64,000 bases of DNA from Pontibacter pamirensis. Its GTDB lineage: Bacteria > Bacteroidota > Bacteroidia > Cytophagales > Hymenobacteraceae. The stretch covers positions 56,225 through 120,224 of the forward strand of contig NZ_SSNI01000019.1 of assembly GCF_010015475.1 (NCBI RefSeq), read 5' to 3'. This document shows positions 25,077-34,493 of the stretch, piece by piece. A program made the translations under genes and the position numbers. Within the stretch, counting starts at the first letter, position 1. The number at the start of each line of letters is the position of its first letter. The notes under the pieces are model-generated. The model was not told the origin of the DNA. It did not search any database and saw only the letters and a program-made list of their open reading frames with translations.

Positions 25077-26957
25077 ATGAAAAAAATACAGATATTCTTT
25101 CTGCTTGTCCTGTTGCTGCAGACAGCTATAGTAGACGCGCAAAATAATGACTGGAGCATCGTCAAAGGCAAAATCACTTCGCCCTGGGCAGAACAAGTAA
25201 ATCCTTCTAATCCTTTGCCGGAGTACCCGCGCCCGCACCTGGTGCGCGAAAACTGGCAGAACCTGAACGGGCTTTGGGACTACGCCATTGTGCCGAAAGC
25301 GCAACAGGCAAACCTGCCAACTACTTCCCAGGGGAAAATTCTGGTGCCCTATGCCATTGAGTCTGCTTTATCCGGTGTAGGCAAAACCGTGGGCAAAGAC
25401 AGTGTGCTGTGGTACAGGAGAAGCATCAATATACCTGCCAAATTGCGCAGGCAGAACGTGCTGCTGCACTTCGGCGCTGTGGATTGGCAAAGCGATGTAT
25501 ATGTAAACGGACGCAAAGCAGGCACCCACCAGGGCGGTTACGACCCTTTCTCTTTCGATATCACGCCTTACCTGAAAAACGGCAATCAGCAGGATATTGC
25601 TATCAGCGTATGGGACCCCAGTGATGACGGACCACAGCCGCGCGGTAAGCAGGTGAAGAAGCCGGAGTCAATCTGGTACACTCCCGTAACCGGTATCTGG
25701 CAGACAGTGTGGCTGGAGTCGATGCCTAAAACATACATCGCCTCTACCAGGCAAACCCCGGACATAGACAAAGGAATCGTTACAGTGTCGGCCGATGTAC
25801 AGAACCTGCAGGCTAATGACCGGCTAAGAGTATCAGCCTGGGACGGTAAGAAGAAGGTAGCAGAGCAGGAGGTAAGTGCCAATAGCCCTGCTGTGCTGCA
25901 GGTAAACAACGCTAAATTATGGTCTCCGGAAAATCCCTTCCTGTACGATCTGCGGGTAGCTGTGGTGCGAAACGGCAAAGTACAGGATGAGGTAGAAAGC
26001 TACTTTGCCATGCGCAAAATAAGCATGGAACCTGATGTAAATGGTGTGCAGCGCATGCTGCTCAATAACGAGTTCGTGTTTCAGTACGGTCCACTGGACC
26101 AGGGCTGGTGGCCGGATGGCCTATACACAGCTCCCACTGAGGAAGCCCTTGTTTTTGATATCGACAAAACAAAGGAGATGGGATTTAACATGATACGCAA
26201 ACACGTGAAGGTGGAGCCTGCCCGCTGGTACTACCACACAGACAAAACAGGTATGCTGGTGTGGCAGGATATGCCAAGCGGTGACATGGGCAACAGATGG
26301 GAGTCTCGCCCGGGTGTTACAGGACGCGGTACTGAAAAAGAACGGACTCCGGAGTCAGAGAAAATATTCCGCACCGAGTGGGCCGAAATAATGGATGATT
26401 TGCACAACTTCCCTAGCATCGTGGTGTGGGTGCCTTTCAACGAAGCTTGGGGGCAGTTCAAAACAGACGAAATAACGAACTGGACAATGGAGCGCGACCC
26501 GTCGCGGCTGGTAAACAGCGCCAGTGGTGGCAACTTCCACCCGGTGGGTCAGATAATCGACCTGCACAACTACCCTGACCCGGTTATGCCGCGTCCCGAA
26601 CTGTTTGGAGAGAAGCAGGTGATTGTGCTGGGAGAGTTCGGAGGATTGGGTCTGCCAGTGGAAGGGCACACATGGCAGCAGAAAGACAACTGGGGCTACC
26701 AGAGCTTTAAAAACGCTGATGAGCTGTTTGAGCGGTACAAAGCCTTCACTGAAAAACTGGAAGACCTGATCCAGTTAGGGCTTTCGGCAGCAATATATAC
26801 CCAGACCACAGACGTAGAAATCGAAACAAACGGCCTGATGACTTATGACCGGAAGGTAATCAAAGTGCCGGCTGAGAAGCTGCGGCAGGTTCATTCCAAG
26901 TTATATGATCCTTCTTTGGTTAAGATGAAGCAACAGGCTACAGGCAGTTTGAGGTAA
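25077..26957 (+). CDS. GH2 family glycoside hydrolase, exported
   Basis: 626 residues with a signal peptide (ends IVDAQ). The GH2 order is visible: sugar-binding jelly roll (about 40-190, with RENWQNLNGLWDYA), an immunoglobulin-like domain (about 200-300), and a TIM barrel with acid/base Glu456 in FNEAWGQF and nucleophile Glu520 in VLGEFGG. GH2 members include beta-galactosidases, beta-glucuronidases and arabinose-active enzymes. In an arabinan locus it may remove galactose or another cap from side chains, but specificity is open. It lies 130 bases after the GH93-like gene. Confidence 0.9.
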   Translation: MKKIQIFFLLVLLLQTAIVDAQNNDWSIVKGKITSPWAEQVNPSNPLPEYPRPHLVRENWQNLNGLWDYAIVPKAQQANLPTTSQGKILVPYAIESALSGVGKTVGKDSVLWYRRSINIPAKLRRQNVLLHFGAVDWQSDVYVNGRKAGTHQGGYDPFSFDITPYLKNGNQQDIAISVWDPSDDGPQPRGKQVKKPESIWYTPVTGIWQTVWLESMPKTYIASTRQTPDIDKGIVTVSADVQNLQANDRLRVSAWDGKKKVAEQEVSANSPAVLQVNNAKLWSPENPFLYDLRVAVVRNGKVQDEVESYFAMRKISMEPDVNGVQRMLLNNEFVFQYGPLDQGWWPDGLYTAPTEEALVFDIDKTKEMGFNMIRKHVKVEPARWYYHTDKTGMLVWQDMPSGDMGNRWESRPGVTGRGTEKERTPESEKIFRTEWAEIMDDLHNFPSIVVWVPFNEAWGQFKTDEITNWTMERDPSRLVNSASGGNFHPVGQIIDLHNYPDPVMPRPELFGEKQVIVLGEFGGLGLPVEGHTWQQKDNWGYQSFKNADELFERYKAFTEKLEDLIQLGLSAAIYTQTTDVEIETNGLMTYDRKVIKVPAEKLRQVHSKLYDPSLVKMKQQATGSLR

Positions 26958-27051
26958 AGTAAAGAAGCGACACAGGTTCTTTTACCTCTATACCAAAGCT
27001 GAACAGAATTAATGCGATTGGATGAATACTGCTGATTACAGATATATAAAA

Positions 27052-28128
27052 ATGAAGAAGGCGCTGCTCGGGCTACTGCTGTTCCCGCTCTTTATACTTG
27101 GCTGCACCACGGCTGTGGCGCCAGTAAAAGAACAGGAGAGCAGCCAGCCGGTAGCAGAGGCATACTTTACCAACCCGATTGCCGATGGAGCTGACCCGTG
27201 GGTTTTTAAAAAAGGCGACACATACTATTTTTGCAGCTCCGGCAACGGAGGTATTCAAGTCTCCAAATCAGAGAAGCTGACAGAGCCCGGAGACAAAGTG
27301 GTCGTCTGGGAGACGCCTGATTCAGGATGGAACAAGAGCAATGTATGGGCACCGGAACTGCATTACTTCAACGGCAAGTGGTACATTTACTATGCCGCTG
27401 CCAAAAAAGGCGGAGGCCCCTTTATACACCAGCGGTCCGGTGTGCTGGAGTCGGTGGCAGACGACGTGTTTGGGCCTTATATAGACAAGGGTATGCTTTA
27501 CACCGGCGACAGCATTCAATATGCTTCTTCTGAAGCCAAATGGGCCATAGACTTAACACCGCTGCAAATGAACGGGCAGTTGTATGCCATCTGGTCGGGT
27601 TGGGAAGACAATGCAGATACAGATAAAACAAAGCAGCATTTATACATGGCCACCATGAGTAACCCATGGACAATTAGTAGCAACAGAGTACTGATATCCT
27701 CTCCTGAGGAGCCTTGGGAGACTGGTGGCCCCCTTGATTTAAATGAAGGACCGCAGGTGCTGAAACATCAGGAGAAAGTTTTTATCATCTATTCTACGCG
27801 GGAGTCGTGGCTGAAGGAGTACCGTCTGGGGCAGCTGACGCTCTCTGATACCCTGCTCAACCCCATGCAAGCTTCGTGCTGGGAGAAATCAGGGCCTGTA
27901 TTCGAGGGAACAGACGAAGTGCTGGGCGTAGGCCACAGCAGCTTCACTACATCTCCAGACGGTAGAGAGCACTGGATTCTGTATCATTCAAAAAAAAGTG
28001 AGGTGCCGGGCTGGGACCGGAATATACGGGCGCAGGAGTTTACCTGGACAGCGGACGGAACTCCTTTCTTCGGCGTACCTATACCTGTTGGCATACCCAT
28101 ACCGGTACCTTCTGGGCAGGAAGAGTAA
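27052..28128 (+). CDS. GH43 exo-acting arabinofuranosidase-like lipoprotein
   Basis: 358 residues from the ATG at 27052, which opens a lipoprotein signal (MKKALLGLLLFPLFILGC). GH43 acids appear in GADPWVFKKGDTYYF, AIDLTPLQMNGQLYAIWSG and LNEGPQVLKHQEKVF. The LNEGP/IIYSTRESW pattern resembles GH43 exo-alpha-1,5-L-arabinofuranosidases; the subfamily is not certain. An upstream ATG at 27022 gives a polar extension and is rejected. The next GH43 starts 95 bases downstream with no terminator seen, so the two are probably co-transcribed. Confidence 0.87.
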   Translation: MKKALLGLLLFPLFILGCTTAVAPVKEQESSQPVAEAYFTNPIADGADPWVFKKGDTYYFCSSGNGGIQVSKSEKLTEPGDKVVVWETPDSGWNKSNVWAPELHYFNGKWYIYYAAAKKGGGPFIHQRSGVLESVADDVFGPYIDKGMLYTGDSIQYASSEAKWAIDLTPLQMNGQLYAIWSGWEDNADTDKTKQHLYMATMSNPWTISSNRVLISSPEEPWETGGPLDLNEGPQVLKHQEKVFIIYSTRESWLKEYRLGQLTLSDTLLNPMQASCWEKSGPVFEGTDEVLGVGHSSFTTSPDGREHWILYHSKKSEVPGWDRNIRAQEFTWTADGTPFFGVPIPVGIPIPVPSGQEE

Positions 28129-28222
28129 GTACACCCGAACAAACATAAAGAACCGGCCCCGCATCCTGTAGCGTAATATCAAAATAAGCGAGGTCTTCAC
28201 TAAAACACCAACTGTGAAAGAA

Positions 28223-29833
28223 ATGAAAAAACAAACATGGCTCCTATACCTGGCGGGTTTGCTAGCCTTTTCCTGTACCAGCAACACGCCCATAAACCAA
28301 GAGGAAACTGCTGTCAGTGAGCCGGTCGCTACTCAAACAATATCTTACACCAATCCTGTGCTGCCCGGCGACTATGCCGACCCTTCGGTGGTGCGGGTCG
28401 GGGATGATTATTGGGCCACGGCCACTTCCTCTGAATGGGCTCCCTTATTCCCTATCCTGCATTCCAAAAACTTGGTGGATTGGGAAACGGTAGGGCATGT
28501 TTTTCCTGATAAACTTCCGGAGTGGGCGGAGGCACATTTCTGGGCCCCTGAGATTGCTCATGAAAACGGCCGATACTACATTTACTATACAGCAAAAAAG
28601 AAAGGCGGGAACCTCTGCGTAGGGGTAGCCAGTTCAGCGAGTGCTACTGGGCCTTATGTTGACCATGGGCCGCTGGTATGCCAGGAAGTAGGTTCTATAG
28701 ACGGCTATGAGATAAGGGACAAGGATGGGCAGCTGTACCTGGTCTGGAAGGAAGACGGCAACAGCCAAGGACTGCCCACACCCATCTGGGCGCAGCGCAT
28801 GAATGAGGAGCGGACCGCCCTGACAGGCGAGATGTTCGAAATGTTCCGCAACGACCCCGGTACATGGGAGGGAGGCCTGGTAGAAGGGCCTGCCATCGTG
28901 CGCCGCGGCGACTATTTCTATAACTTTTATGCGGGCGACAAGTGCTGCGGCCGGGAGTGCACCTATGGGGTGGGTGTGGCGCGGGCCACAAGCATCAAAG
29001 GGCCGTGGGAGAAGTATGAGCAGAACCCGATTATGAAGCAGAACGAGGAGTGGAAGTGCCCCGGTCACGGCACCGTAGTGTCTGACCCAAGCGGCCGCGA
29101 CTATTTCCTGTACCATGCCTACAACACCGACAGCTTCGTGTACGCCGGCCGTCAGGGGCTGCTGGATGAAATAAAGTGGGGAGAAGATGGCTGGCCATAC
29201 TTTGAGAATAACTCTCCAGCCACCACCGCGCAGATACCAGTTCCAGGGGGAGCTACTGCCTCCGAAGCAGAAGACCTGGATATCAGCGAAGAGTTTAATG
29301 ACGGCAGCCTCTCTGATACCTGGCAGTGGCCGGTAGAGCAGAAGCCAGCTTATACTTTTGATGAAGGACTGCTGGTGCTGGAAGCCTCTCCAGGGAAAAT
29401 AGGAACTGTGCTGGGGAAGCGTACTGTAGATGCTGACTATACGGCAACCACAGCCATTAGAAAAAGTGCGTTGCATGGCGGTATTATGGCGGGTCTTACG
29501 GCTATCGGCGACAACGATAATGCAGTGGGCATCGCCCTCAGCGACGAACAGATTGTGCTCTGGGCGATGAAAGGAGGCTCCCTCTCTACAATTGCCCGAA
29601 CAGCCGCGCCCGCCGGGGAGGAGATGGTGCAGCTGCGGCTCACCACAGAGGAGGGCGACCAAATGCAGTTTGCCTGGAGCGCCGATGGCACCACCTGGCA
29701 TCCCCTCAATGAGGGCGAAGCTGTAGACGCCTCTTACCTGCCGCCCTGGGACCGGGGCGTTCGCGTGGGACTGACAGCAAAAGGTCCGGAAAACGCCACC
29801 GCTGCCTTTGACTGGTTCCGGGTGGACAATTAG
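28223..29833 (+). CDS. GH43 lipoprotein with C-terminal concanavalin-like domain
   Basis: 536 residues from the ATG at 28223 (an in-frame GTG at 28214 is weaker). The signal ends at lipobox FSC. The GH43 propeller (about 40-330) has acids in YADPSVVRVGDDYWA, SIDGYEIRDKDGQLYLVW and VEGPAIVRRGDYFYNF. From about residue 345 a beta-sandwich resembles the concanavalin-like C-terminal domain of GH43 beta-xylosidases and arabinofuranosidases (SDTWQWPVEQKPAYTF). Such two-domain enzymes often remove arabinofuranosyl side chains; in this locus it probably debranches arabinan. The epimerase gene follows after 73 bases. Confidence 0.88.
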   Translation: MKKQTWLLYLAGLLAFSCTSNTPINQEETAVSEPVATQTISYTNPVLPGDYADPSVVRVGDDYWATATSSEWAPLFPILHSKNLVDWETVGHVFPDKLPEWAEAHFWAPEIAHENGRYYIYYTAKKKGGNLCVGVASSASATGPYVDHGPLVCQEVGSIDGYEIRDKDGQLYLVWKEDGNSQGLPTPIWAQRMNEERTALTGEMFEMFRNDPGTWEGGLVEGPAIVRRGDYFYNFYAGDKCCGRECTYGVGVARATSIKGPWEKYEQNPIMKQNEEWKCPGHGTVVSDPSGRDYFLYHAYNTDSFVYAGRQGLLDEIKWGEDGWPYFENNSPATTAQIPVPGGATASEAEDLDISEEFNDGSLSDTWQWPVEQKPAYTFDEGLLVLEASPGKIGTVLGKRTVDADYTATTAIRKSALHGGIMAGLTAIGDNDNAVGIALSDEQIVLWAMKGGSLSTIARTAAPAGEEMVQLRLTTEEGDQMQFAWSADGTTWHPLNEGEAVDASYLPPWDRGVRVGLTAKGPENATAAFDWFRVDN

Positions 29834-29906
29834 AAAAGAAAGAAAACGTTTCCCGTTTTAGAAAATGCAAAAAAACAATCACATACATATAACACCTAAA
29901 TTCAAC

Positions 29907-31112
29907 ATGAAGAAGAGACACCTAAGTAAAAAGCTGTTAATGCTAACTTTGGCAGGTTGTATCGGAGCCACTGGCTTAAGCAGCTGCTCCAGCCAGGAGG
30001 GCAACGAGGAAAACACAGAGACGACAACAGCAAACAACGAAAATAACATGAATATCAAGCAAGAGCCATTCGGCACAACCAGCGAAGGAGAAGAAACCAC
30101 CCTCTACACCCTCACCAACGCCAATGGCATGCAGGTGCAGATTACAAACTATGGGGCCACTATCACCTCGGTGCTTGTGCCTGACAGGGAAGGGGAACTG
30201 GGCGATGTGGTGCTGGGCTTCGACAGTATGGAAGGTTATCAGAGTCCGGAGTACGTAAAAAGCGGACCTTACTTCGGCGCCATTGTGGGGCGCTACGGCA
30301 ACAGGATAGCCAAGGGTCAGTTCACCGTCAACGGGGAAGAGTATCAATTGGCTACCAACAACGGCGAGAACCACCTGCACGGGGGAGACAAGGGCTTTGA
30401 TAAAGTGATGTGGCAGGCAGAGCCGGTGCAAGGAGAGAACGCCCTGCGACTGACTTATGTGAGCCCAGACGGGGAGGAGGGTTATCCCGGCACGCTCACC
30501 AGCACCGTCACCTACACCCTCACCAACGACAACGAGATTAGGATAGACTACCAAGCCACCACTGACAAGGCCACGCCAGTAAACCTGACCAATCACAGTT
30601 ACTTTAACCTGGCCGCAGGAGAGGCTGAGGATGCGCTGGGCCACGTGGTGACGATAAACGCAGACAAGTACACAGTGGTGGACGAGTCGCTGATTCCAAC
30701 TGGGGAGTTGCGCGATGTGGAGGGCACGGTGATGGACTTCACTTCGCCTCAGACCATAGGCGCCCGCGTGAAGCAGGTGGAGGGCGGCGGCTACGACCAC
30801 AACTACGTGCTCAACAACACAGATGATTCACTTGAGAAGGCGGCCACGGTATACGAGCCGACCAGCGGCAGGGTGATGGAGGTCTTCACCACAGAGCCCG
30901 GCATCCAGTTCTACTCCGGCAACTTCCTGGACGGCACCATCACCGGAAGCGGGAACAAAGTCTATAAGCAGCACTACGGCTTTGCGCTGGAGACCCAGCA
31001 CTTCCCTGACTCTCCAAACCAGCCGGAGTTCCCTTCCACCATTCTGGAGCCGGGAAACACTTACGAAACAACAACCGTCTATAAGTTCTCAACTAGAGAA
31101 GAAGGACAATAG
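29907..31112 (+). CDS. galM: Aldose 1-epimerase, exported lipoprotein
   Basis: 401 residues from the ATG at 29907, which opens a lipoprotein signal with lipobox LSSC; the ATG at 29865 would precede it with a polar tail. It has the GalM beta-sandwich signatures: NGMQVQITNYGATI, GRYGNRIAKGQF, the catalytic His in NHSYFNLAAG, and the base Glu in LETQHFPDSPNQPEFP. The enzyme interconverts alpha and beta anomers of free sugars. It is last in the arabinan locus, and its outer-membrane or periplasmic location suits anomer conversion of arabinose or galactose freed by the neighbouring hydrolases. Confidence 0.93.
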   Translation: MKKRHLSKKLLMLTLAGCIGATGLSSCSSQEGNEENTETTTANNENNMNIKQEPFGTTSEGEETTLYTLTNANGMQVQITNYGATITSVLVPDREGELGDVVLGFDSMEGYQSPEYVKSGPYFGAIVGRYGNRIAKGQFTVNGEEYQLATNNGENHLHGGDKGFDKVMWQAEPVQGENALRLTYVSPDGEEGYPGTLTSTVTYTLTNDNEIRIDYQATTDKATPVNLTNHSYFNLAAGEAEDALGHVVTINADKYTVVDESLIPTGELRDVEGTVMDFTSPQTIGARVKQVEGGGYDHNYVLNNTDDSLEKAATVYEPTSGRVMEVFTTEPGIQFYSGNFLDGTITGSGNKVYKQHYGFALETQHFPDSPNQPEFPSTILEPGNTYETTTVYKFSTREEGQ

Positions 31113-31126
31113 GAAAACTTCATAAT

Positions 31127-31157
31127 AAAAAAAGCCTGCGTGAAGCAGGCTTTTTTT
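31127..31157. terminator. Bidirectional terminator between galM and lutB
   Basis: GCCTGC (31134-31139) pairs with GCAGGC (31145-31150), extended by seven A/T pairs on each side, so it ends in a T run on both strands. It closes the arabinan locus and the LutB-like gene. Confidence 0.9.
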
Positions 31158-31158
31158 A

Positions 31159-32532
31159 TTATCTGTTGCGCTCTTTCCAGAGCTGGTTAAACGATTTAGC
31201 AGGCACCTGCAGCGGCTCACGGCGTTTGCTCCAAGTGTCTTTCAGCACCTGTTTCAGCACAAAGTTCTTGGCAAAGGCAGGAGCCAGGTTCAGCAGCGTG
31301 CGGCTCTTCATCGCTTTCAGCCAGAACTTAATAGCTGTTGCCTCCCCACTATCGGCCATTCCCTGATCCACGCTCTGTTTGCGGTTAAGCAGCAGCAGGT
31401 TGTGGATGTTAATTTTAACCGGGCATACGGAAGTACAGGCACCGCAAAGAGAGCTGGCAAAGCTCAGGTGCTTGTTTTCGGCCATCCCATTATAATGTGG
31501 CGTGATAACAGAACCAATCGGGCCGCTGTAGGTGCTCTCGTAGGTATGGCCGCCAATGTTTTTGTAAACCGGGCATACATTCAGGCAGGCCCCACAGCGG
31601 ATGCAGTTCAGCGCCTCGCGTTTTTCCGGCAGTGCCAGCAGGTCGGTGCGGCCGTTGTCCAGCAGAATCACATACATCTCTTCCGGGCCGTCCTTTTCCT
31701 TTGGCTGGCGCGGGCCCGTCATAATAGTATTGTACACAGTTACGTCCTGACCCGTGCCGCTGGTGCTCAGTAGTGGCCAGAAGAGGTCCAGGTCCATGAT
31801 AGACGGAATCATCTTCTCGATACCCACAATGGCAATGTGCGTTTTCGGGAAGGTGGTGGAAAGGCGAGCATTGCCTTCGTTCTCTGTCACGGCTACGCCA
31901 CCTACGTCTGCTATCAGGTAGTTACCCCCTGTTATACCTACCTCGGCAGCGGTGTATTTCTCTCGCATCAGCTTGCGGGCTACGGCTACGAGTTCTTCGG
32001 CATTGTCAGTGGGCGCGATGCCCAGCTTGCGCACAAACAGCTCAGAGATGTCTTTCTTAGACATGTGCATGGCCGGTGTTACGATATGATAAGGTCGCTG
32101 CTCCGCCAGCTGCACAATATACTCCCCCAGGTCGGTTTCTACGGTTTCAATGCCGTTCTTCTCCAGGTACTCATTCAGGTGAATTTCCTCCGTCGTCATC
32201 GACTTAGATTTTACGACAGAGCGGGCGCGCTTCCGCTTCATGATTTCACCTATTTCCTTCAGTGCCTCCTGGGCGTCGCGGGCCCAGATTACCTTACCGC
32301 CCCGCGCCGTGAAATTGGATTCAAACTCCATCAGGTACTTGTCCAGGTTATTGATGGTGTTCGTTTTTATATAGGAGCCCCGCTCGCGGGCCAGTTCATG
32401 GTCGGAGTACTGGGTAAGGCCACGCTGCACAGCGGTATTATACTTGCCGATGTTAAACTTGATGGTCGCGCGGTGGCCCTGGTCAAATGCTTTTGTCTCC
32501 GCGTCCAGCAGAAACTGTTTCAGTTTACTCAT
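31159..32532 (-). CDS. lutB: LutB-like LUD-domain iron-sulfur protein
   Basis: 457 residues from the ATG complementary to 32530-32532. The N-terminal two thirds is an LUD domain (RGGKVIWARDAQEAL, VGITGGNYLIADVGGVAV), and the C-terminal third holds two 4Fe-4S clusters (CIRCGACLNVCPVYK and CGACTSVCPVKINI). LutB works with LutA and LutC in oxidation of L-lactate to pyruvate. Here neither partner is adjacent: the upstream gene is an M28 peptidase behind a terminator and the downstream gene is convergent galM. It is cytoplasmic. Either partners lie elsewhere or this paralogue has another role. Confidence 0.88.
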   Translation of the reverse strand: MSKLKQFLLDAETKAFDQGHRATIKFNIGKYNTAVQRGLTQYSDHELARERGSYIKTNTINNLDKYLMEFESNFTARGGKVIWARDAQEALKEIGEIMKRKRARSVVKSKSMTTEEIHLNEYLEKNGIETVETDLGEYIVQLAEQRPYHIVTPAMHMSKKDISELFVRKLGIAPTDNAEELVAVARKLMREKYTAAEVGITGGNYLIADVGGVAVTENEGNARLSTTFPKTHIAIVGIEKMIPSIMDLDLFWPLLSTSGTGQDVTVYNTIMTGPRQPKEKDGPEEMYVILLDNGRTDLLALPEKREALNCIRCGACLNVCPVYKNIGGHTYESTYSGPIGSVITPHYNGMAENKHLSFASSLCGACTSVCPVKINIHNLLLLNRKQSVDQGMADSGEATAIKFWLKAMKSRTLLNLAPAFAKNFVLKQVLKDTWSKRREPLQVPAKSFNQLWKERNR

Positions 32533-32592
32533 AATTATTCTCCCCCTACGTTCTTTCTCTGTATATGGCTGCACCTTAGGCAGTCATAAAAA

Positions 32593-32625
32593 AGAAAAAC
32601 ACCCTTAAAGTTAGGGTGTTTTTCT
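32593..32625 (-). terminator. Terminator after the M28 peptidase gene
   Basis: AGAAAAACACCCT (32593-32605) pairs with AGGGTGTTTTTCT (32613-32625) around a 7-base loop. It stands between the M28 stop and the start of lutB on the minus strand. Confidence 0.8.
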
Positions 32626-32686
32626 GAAAGCTAATAAAGCTGTAAATATTTATACTTCTAACAGCTGTTCCGGCCGCTGTAGTGTA

Positions 32687-34336
32687 CTATTTTTTGTTGC
32701 TGTCTACCACAATGCGGTTTTCGCGGTTCGCTAACTCCCATGTTACATGGAAGGCCAGCCTTGCTACTTTCTCGGCACTCTCGAAGATGATTTTGTCAAC
32801 CTCGTCTGACGGCTGGTGATAGTCATCGTGTACGCCATTAAAATAAAACACGATTGGAATACCGTGTTTGGCGAAGTTATAGTGGTCTGAACGGTAGTAG
32901 AAGCGGTTTGGGTCGTTCTCATCGTTGTAAGTGTAATCCAGCTTCAGTTTCACATACTTCTGGTTCATCTCCTCGTTTATCTGGTGCAGTTCCGATGAAA
33001 GCTTGTCTGCCCCGATAGAGTAGATGTAGTTGCTGTCGTTCGTCTTCTCGTGCTCCTTGTCCATGCGGCCAATCATGTCGATATTCACGTTGGCGACAGT
33101 GTTTTCCAGCGGAAAGATGGGGTTCTCTGAGTAATATTCAGAACCTAGCAGGCCTTTCTCCTCAGCTGTTACCGTCATAAACAGGATGCTGCGGCGTGGG
33201 CCGAAGCCATCTTTCTTTGCCTGTGCGAATGCCTCGGCCAGTTCTATTACAGCCACTGTGCCTGAGCCGTCATCGTTGGCACCATTAAAAATTTGGTCGC
33301 CCTGCAGTGTGCTGTCTACGCCCACGTGGTCGTAATGTGCTGTTACTACTATTACTTCGTCTTTCTTGTCAGAGCCCTCCACAAAGCCCAGCACGTTTTC
33401 AGTTGGAAGCGGGGAAGCGTCGCGCGAAGTTTTGATATTCACATCTTTTACTGCCGTAAGATTGGCTGCCACTGGTCCGCCTGCCTGTACTACCTGATTG
33501 GTATAATCAAAGAGTTTATCAGTGGTGATGCCAAACAGGGCAGCACCTGCAATTGGAGAAATAAAAACAGTTGCCGCGTTTTCCTGGTTGCCACTGTTTC
33601 TTAAGCCAATAGACGGACGGCTGGCGTATGCTTTGTAACGCTGCGTCAGGCTGTTAAATTCTGACTCGTTGGTGCCCGTCACGATAAGTACCGCTTTGGC
33701 ACCGTGCTTTGTGGCGGCATTGCGTTTGGTGCGGTAGTCGTTGCCCCAGTCAGAGGCTTTATCTGTGCCGCTGATAAGGAAGTTGCCATTACTGTCTCTT
33801 GGCTCGCCTGCTAATACAACTACTACTTTGCCGGTTACGTCCTTGTTCGTATAGTCGGAGTAATTCTCTGCATCAATACCGTATCCGGCAAACACTGCAT
33901 CAACGGCTTGCTCTGTCTGAAACGGAGAACTGCCCAGTACAAAGAAGTCCTGCATCATCAGGTATTTCTCTTCGCCAATTGTCATATAGCCGTCTCCCCA
34001 CTGGCTTCTTTCCAGGTCGAAAGTTTGGTAATAAGGGTTGCTGCCGCCTTGTACCGGTCCGGTCAAACCATCCTCCCGGAACTCACGGGCAATGTATTCG
34101 GCGGCCATTTTCTGGCCTTTTTCACCAGTATTGCGCCCTTCATACTCATCTGATGCCAGAATGGTCAGGTGCCTGGAGAGGTCAGCGGCGGTAACGGTGC
34201 TGGCATATTGTGGAGCAACTTCAGTTAGCTGGGCCACATCTGTAACAGGGCCCTGCGGAGTAGAAGTGGTAGGTGTTTGCGCGCAGCCAAACCCAAGGGC
34301 GGCTAGCAGCAAATACCCATAGGCATTGTGTTTCAT
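32687..34336 (-). CDS. M28 family metallopeptidase lipoprotein with PA domain
   Basis: 549 residues with a lipoprotein signal (lipobox LGFGC). A protease-associated (PA) insert lies at about 145-275. Catalytic M28 features follow: VTAHYDHVGVD (zinc His and Asp), GANDDGSGT (bridging Asp), TAEEKGLLGSEYY (catalytic and zinc Glu), NIDMIGRMD, and the last zinc His in YRSDHYNFAKHGIP. It is an aminopeptidase-type enzyme of the envelope acting on peptide N-termini. It appears monocistronic. Confidence 0.93.
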   Translation of the reverse strand: MKHNAYGYLLLAALGFGCAQTPTTSTPQGPVTDVAQLTEVAPQYASTVTAADLSRHLTILASDEYEGRNTGEKGQKMAAEYIAREFREDGLTGPVQGGSNPYYQTFDLERSQWGDGYMTIGEEKYLMMQDFFVLGSSPFQTEQAVDAVFAGYGIDAENYSDYTNKDVTGKVVVVLAGEPRDSNGNFLISGTDKASDWGNDYRTKRNAATKHGAKAVLIVTGTNESEFNSLTQRYKAYASRPSIGLRNSGNQENAATVFISPIAGAALFGITTDKLFDYTNQVVQAGGPVAANLTAVKDVNIKTSRDASPLPTENVLGFVEGSDKKDEVIVVTAHYDHVGVDSTLQGDQIFNGANDDGSGTVAVIELAEAFAQAKKDGFGPRRSILFMTVTAEEKGLLGSEYYSENPIFPLENTVANVNIDMIGRMDKEHEKTNDSNYIYSIGADKLSSELHQINEEMNQKYVKLKLDYTYNDENDPNRFYYRSDHYNFAKHGIPIVFYFNGVHDDYHQPSDEVDKIIFESAEKVARLAFHVTWELANRENRIVVDSNKK

Positions 34337-34493
34337 ATTGTAGATTTGTTAGTTTAGATAAAGGTGTGGTTATTTAGACAAATGATATTCTGACAAAGGA
34401 TAAAAGACGAAGCAGGCAGCTTTTCCCTGTATGACAACGTTATAGCTTGTTCGCTTCTACGGTACATCAGGTACTTTCGCCTGTGTCCCTCTT

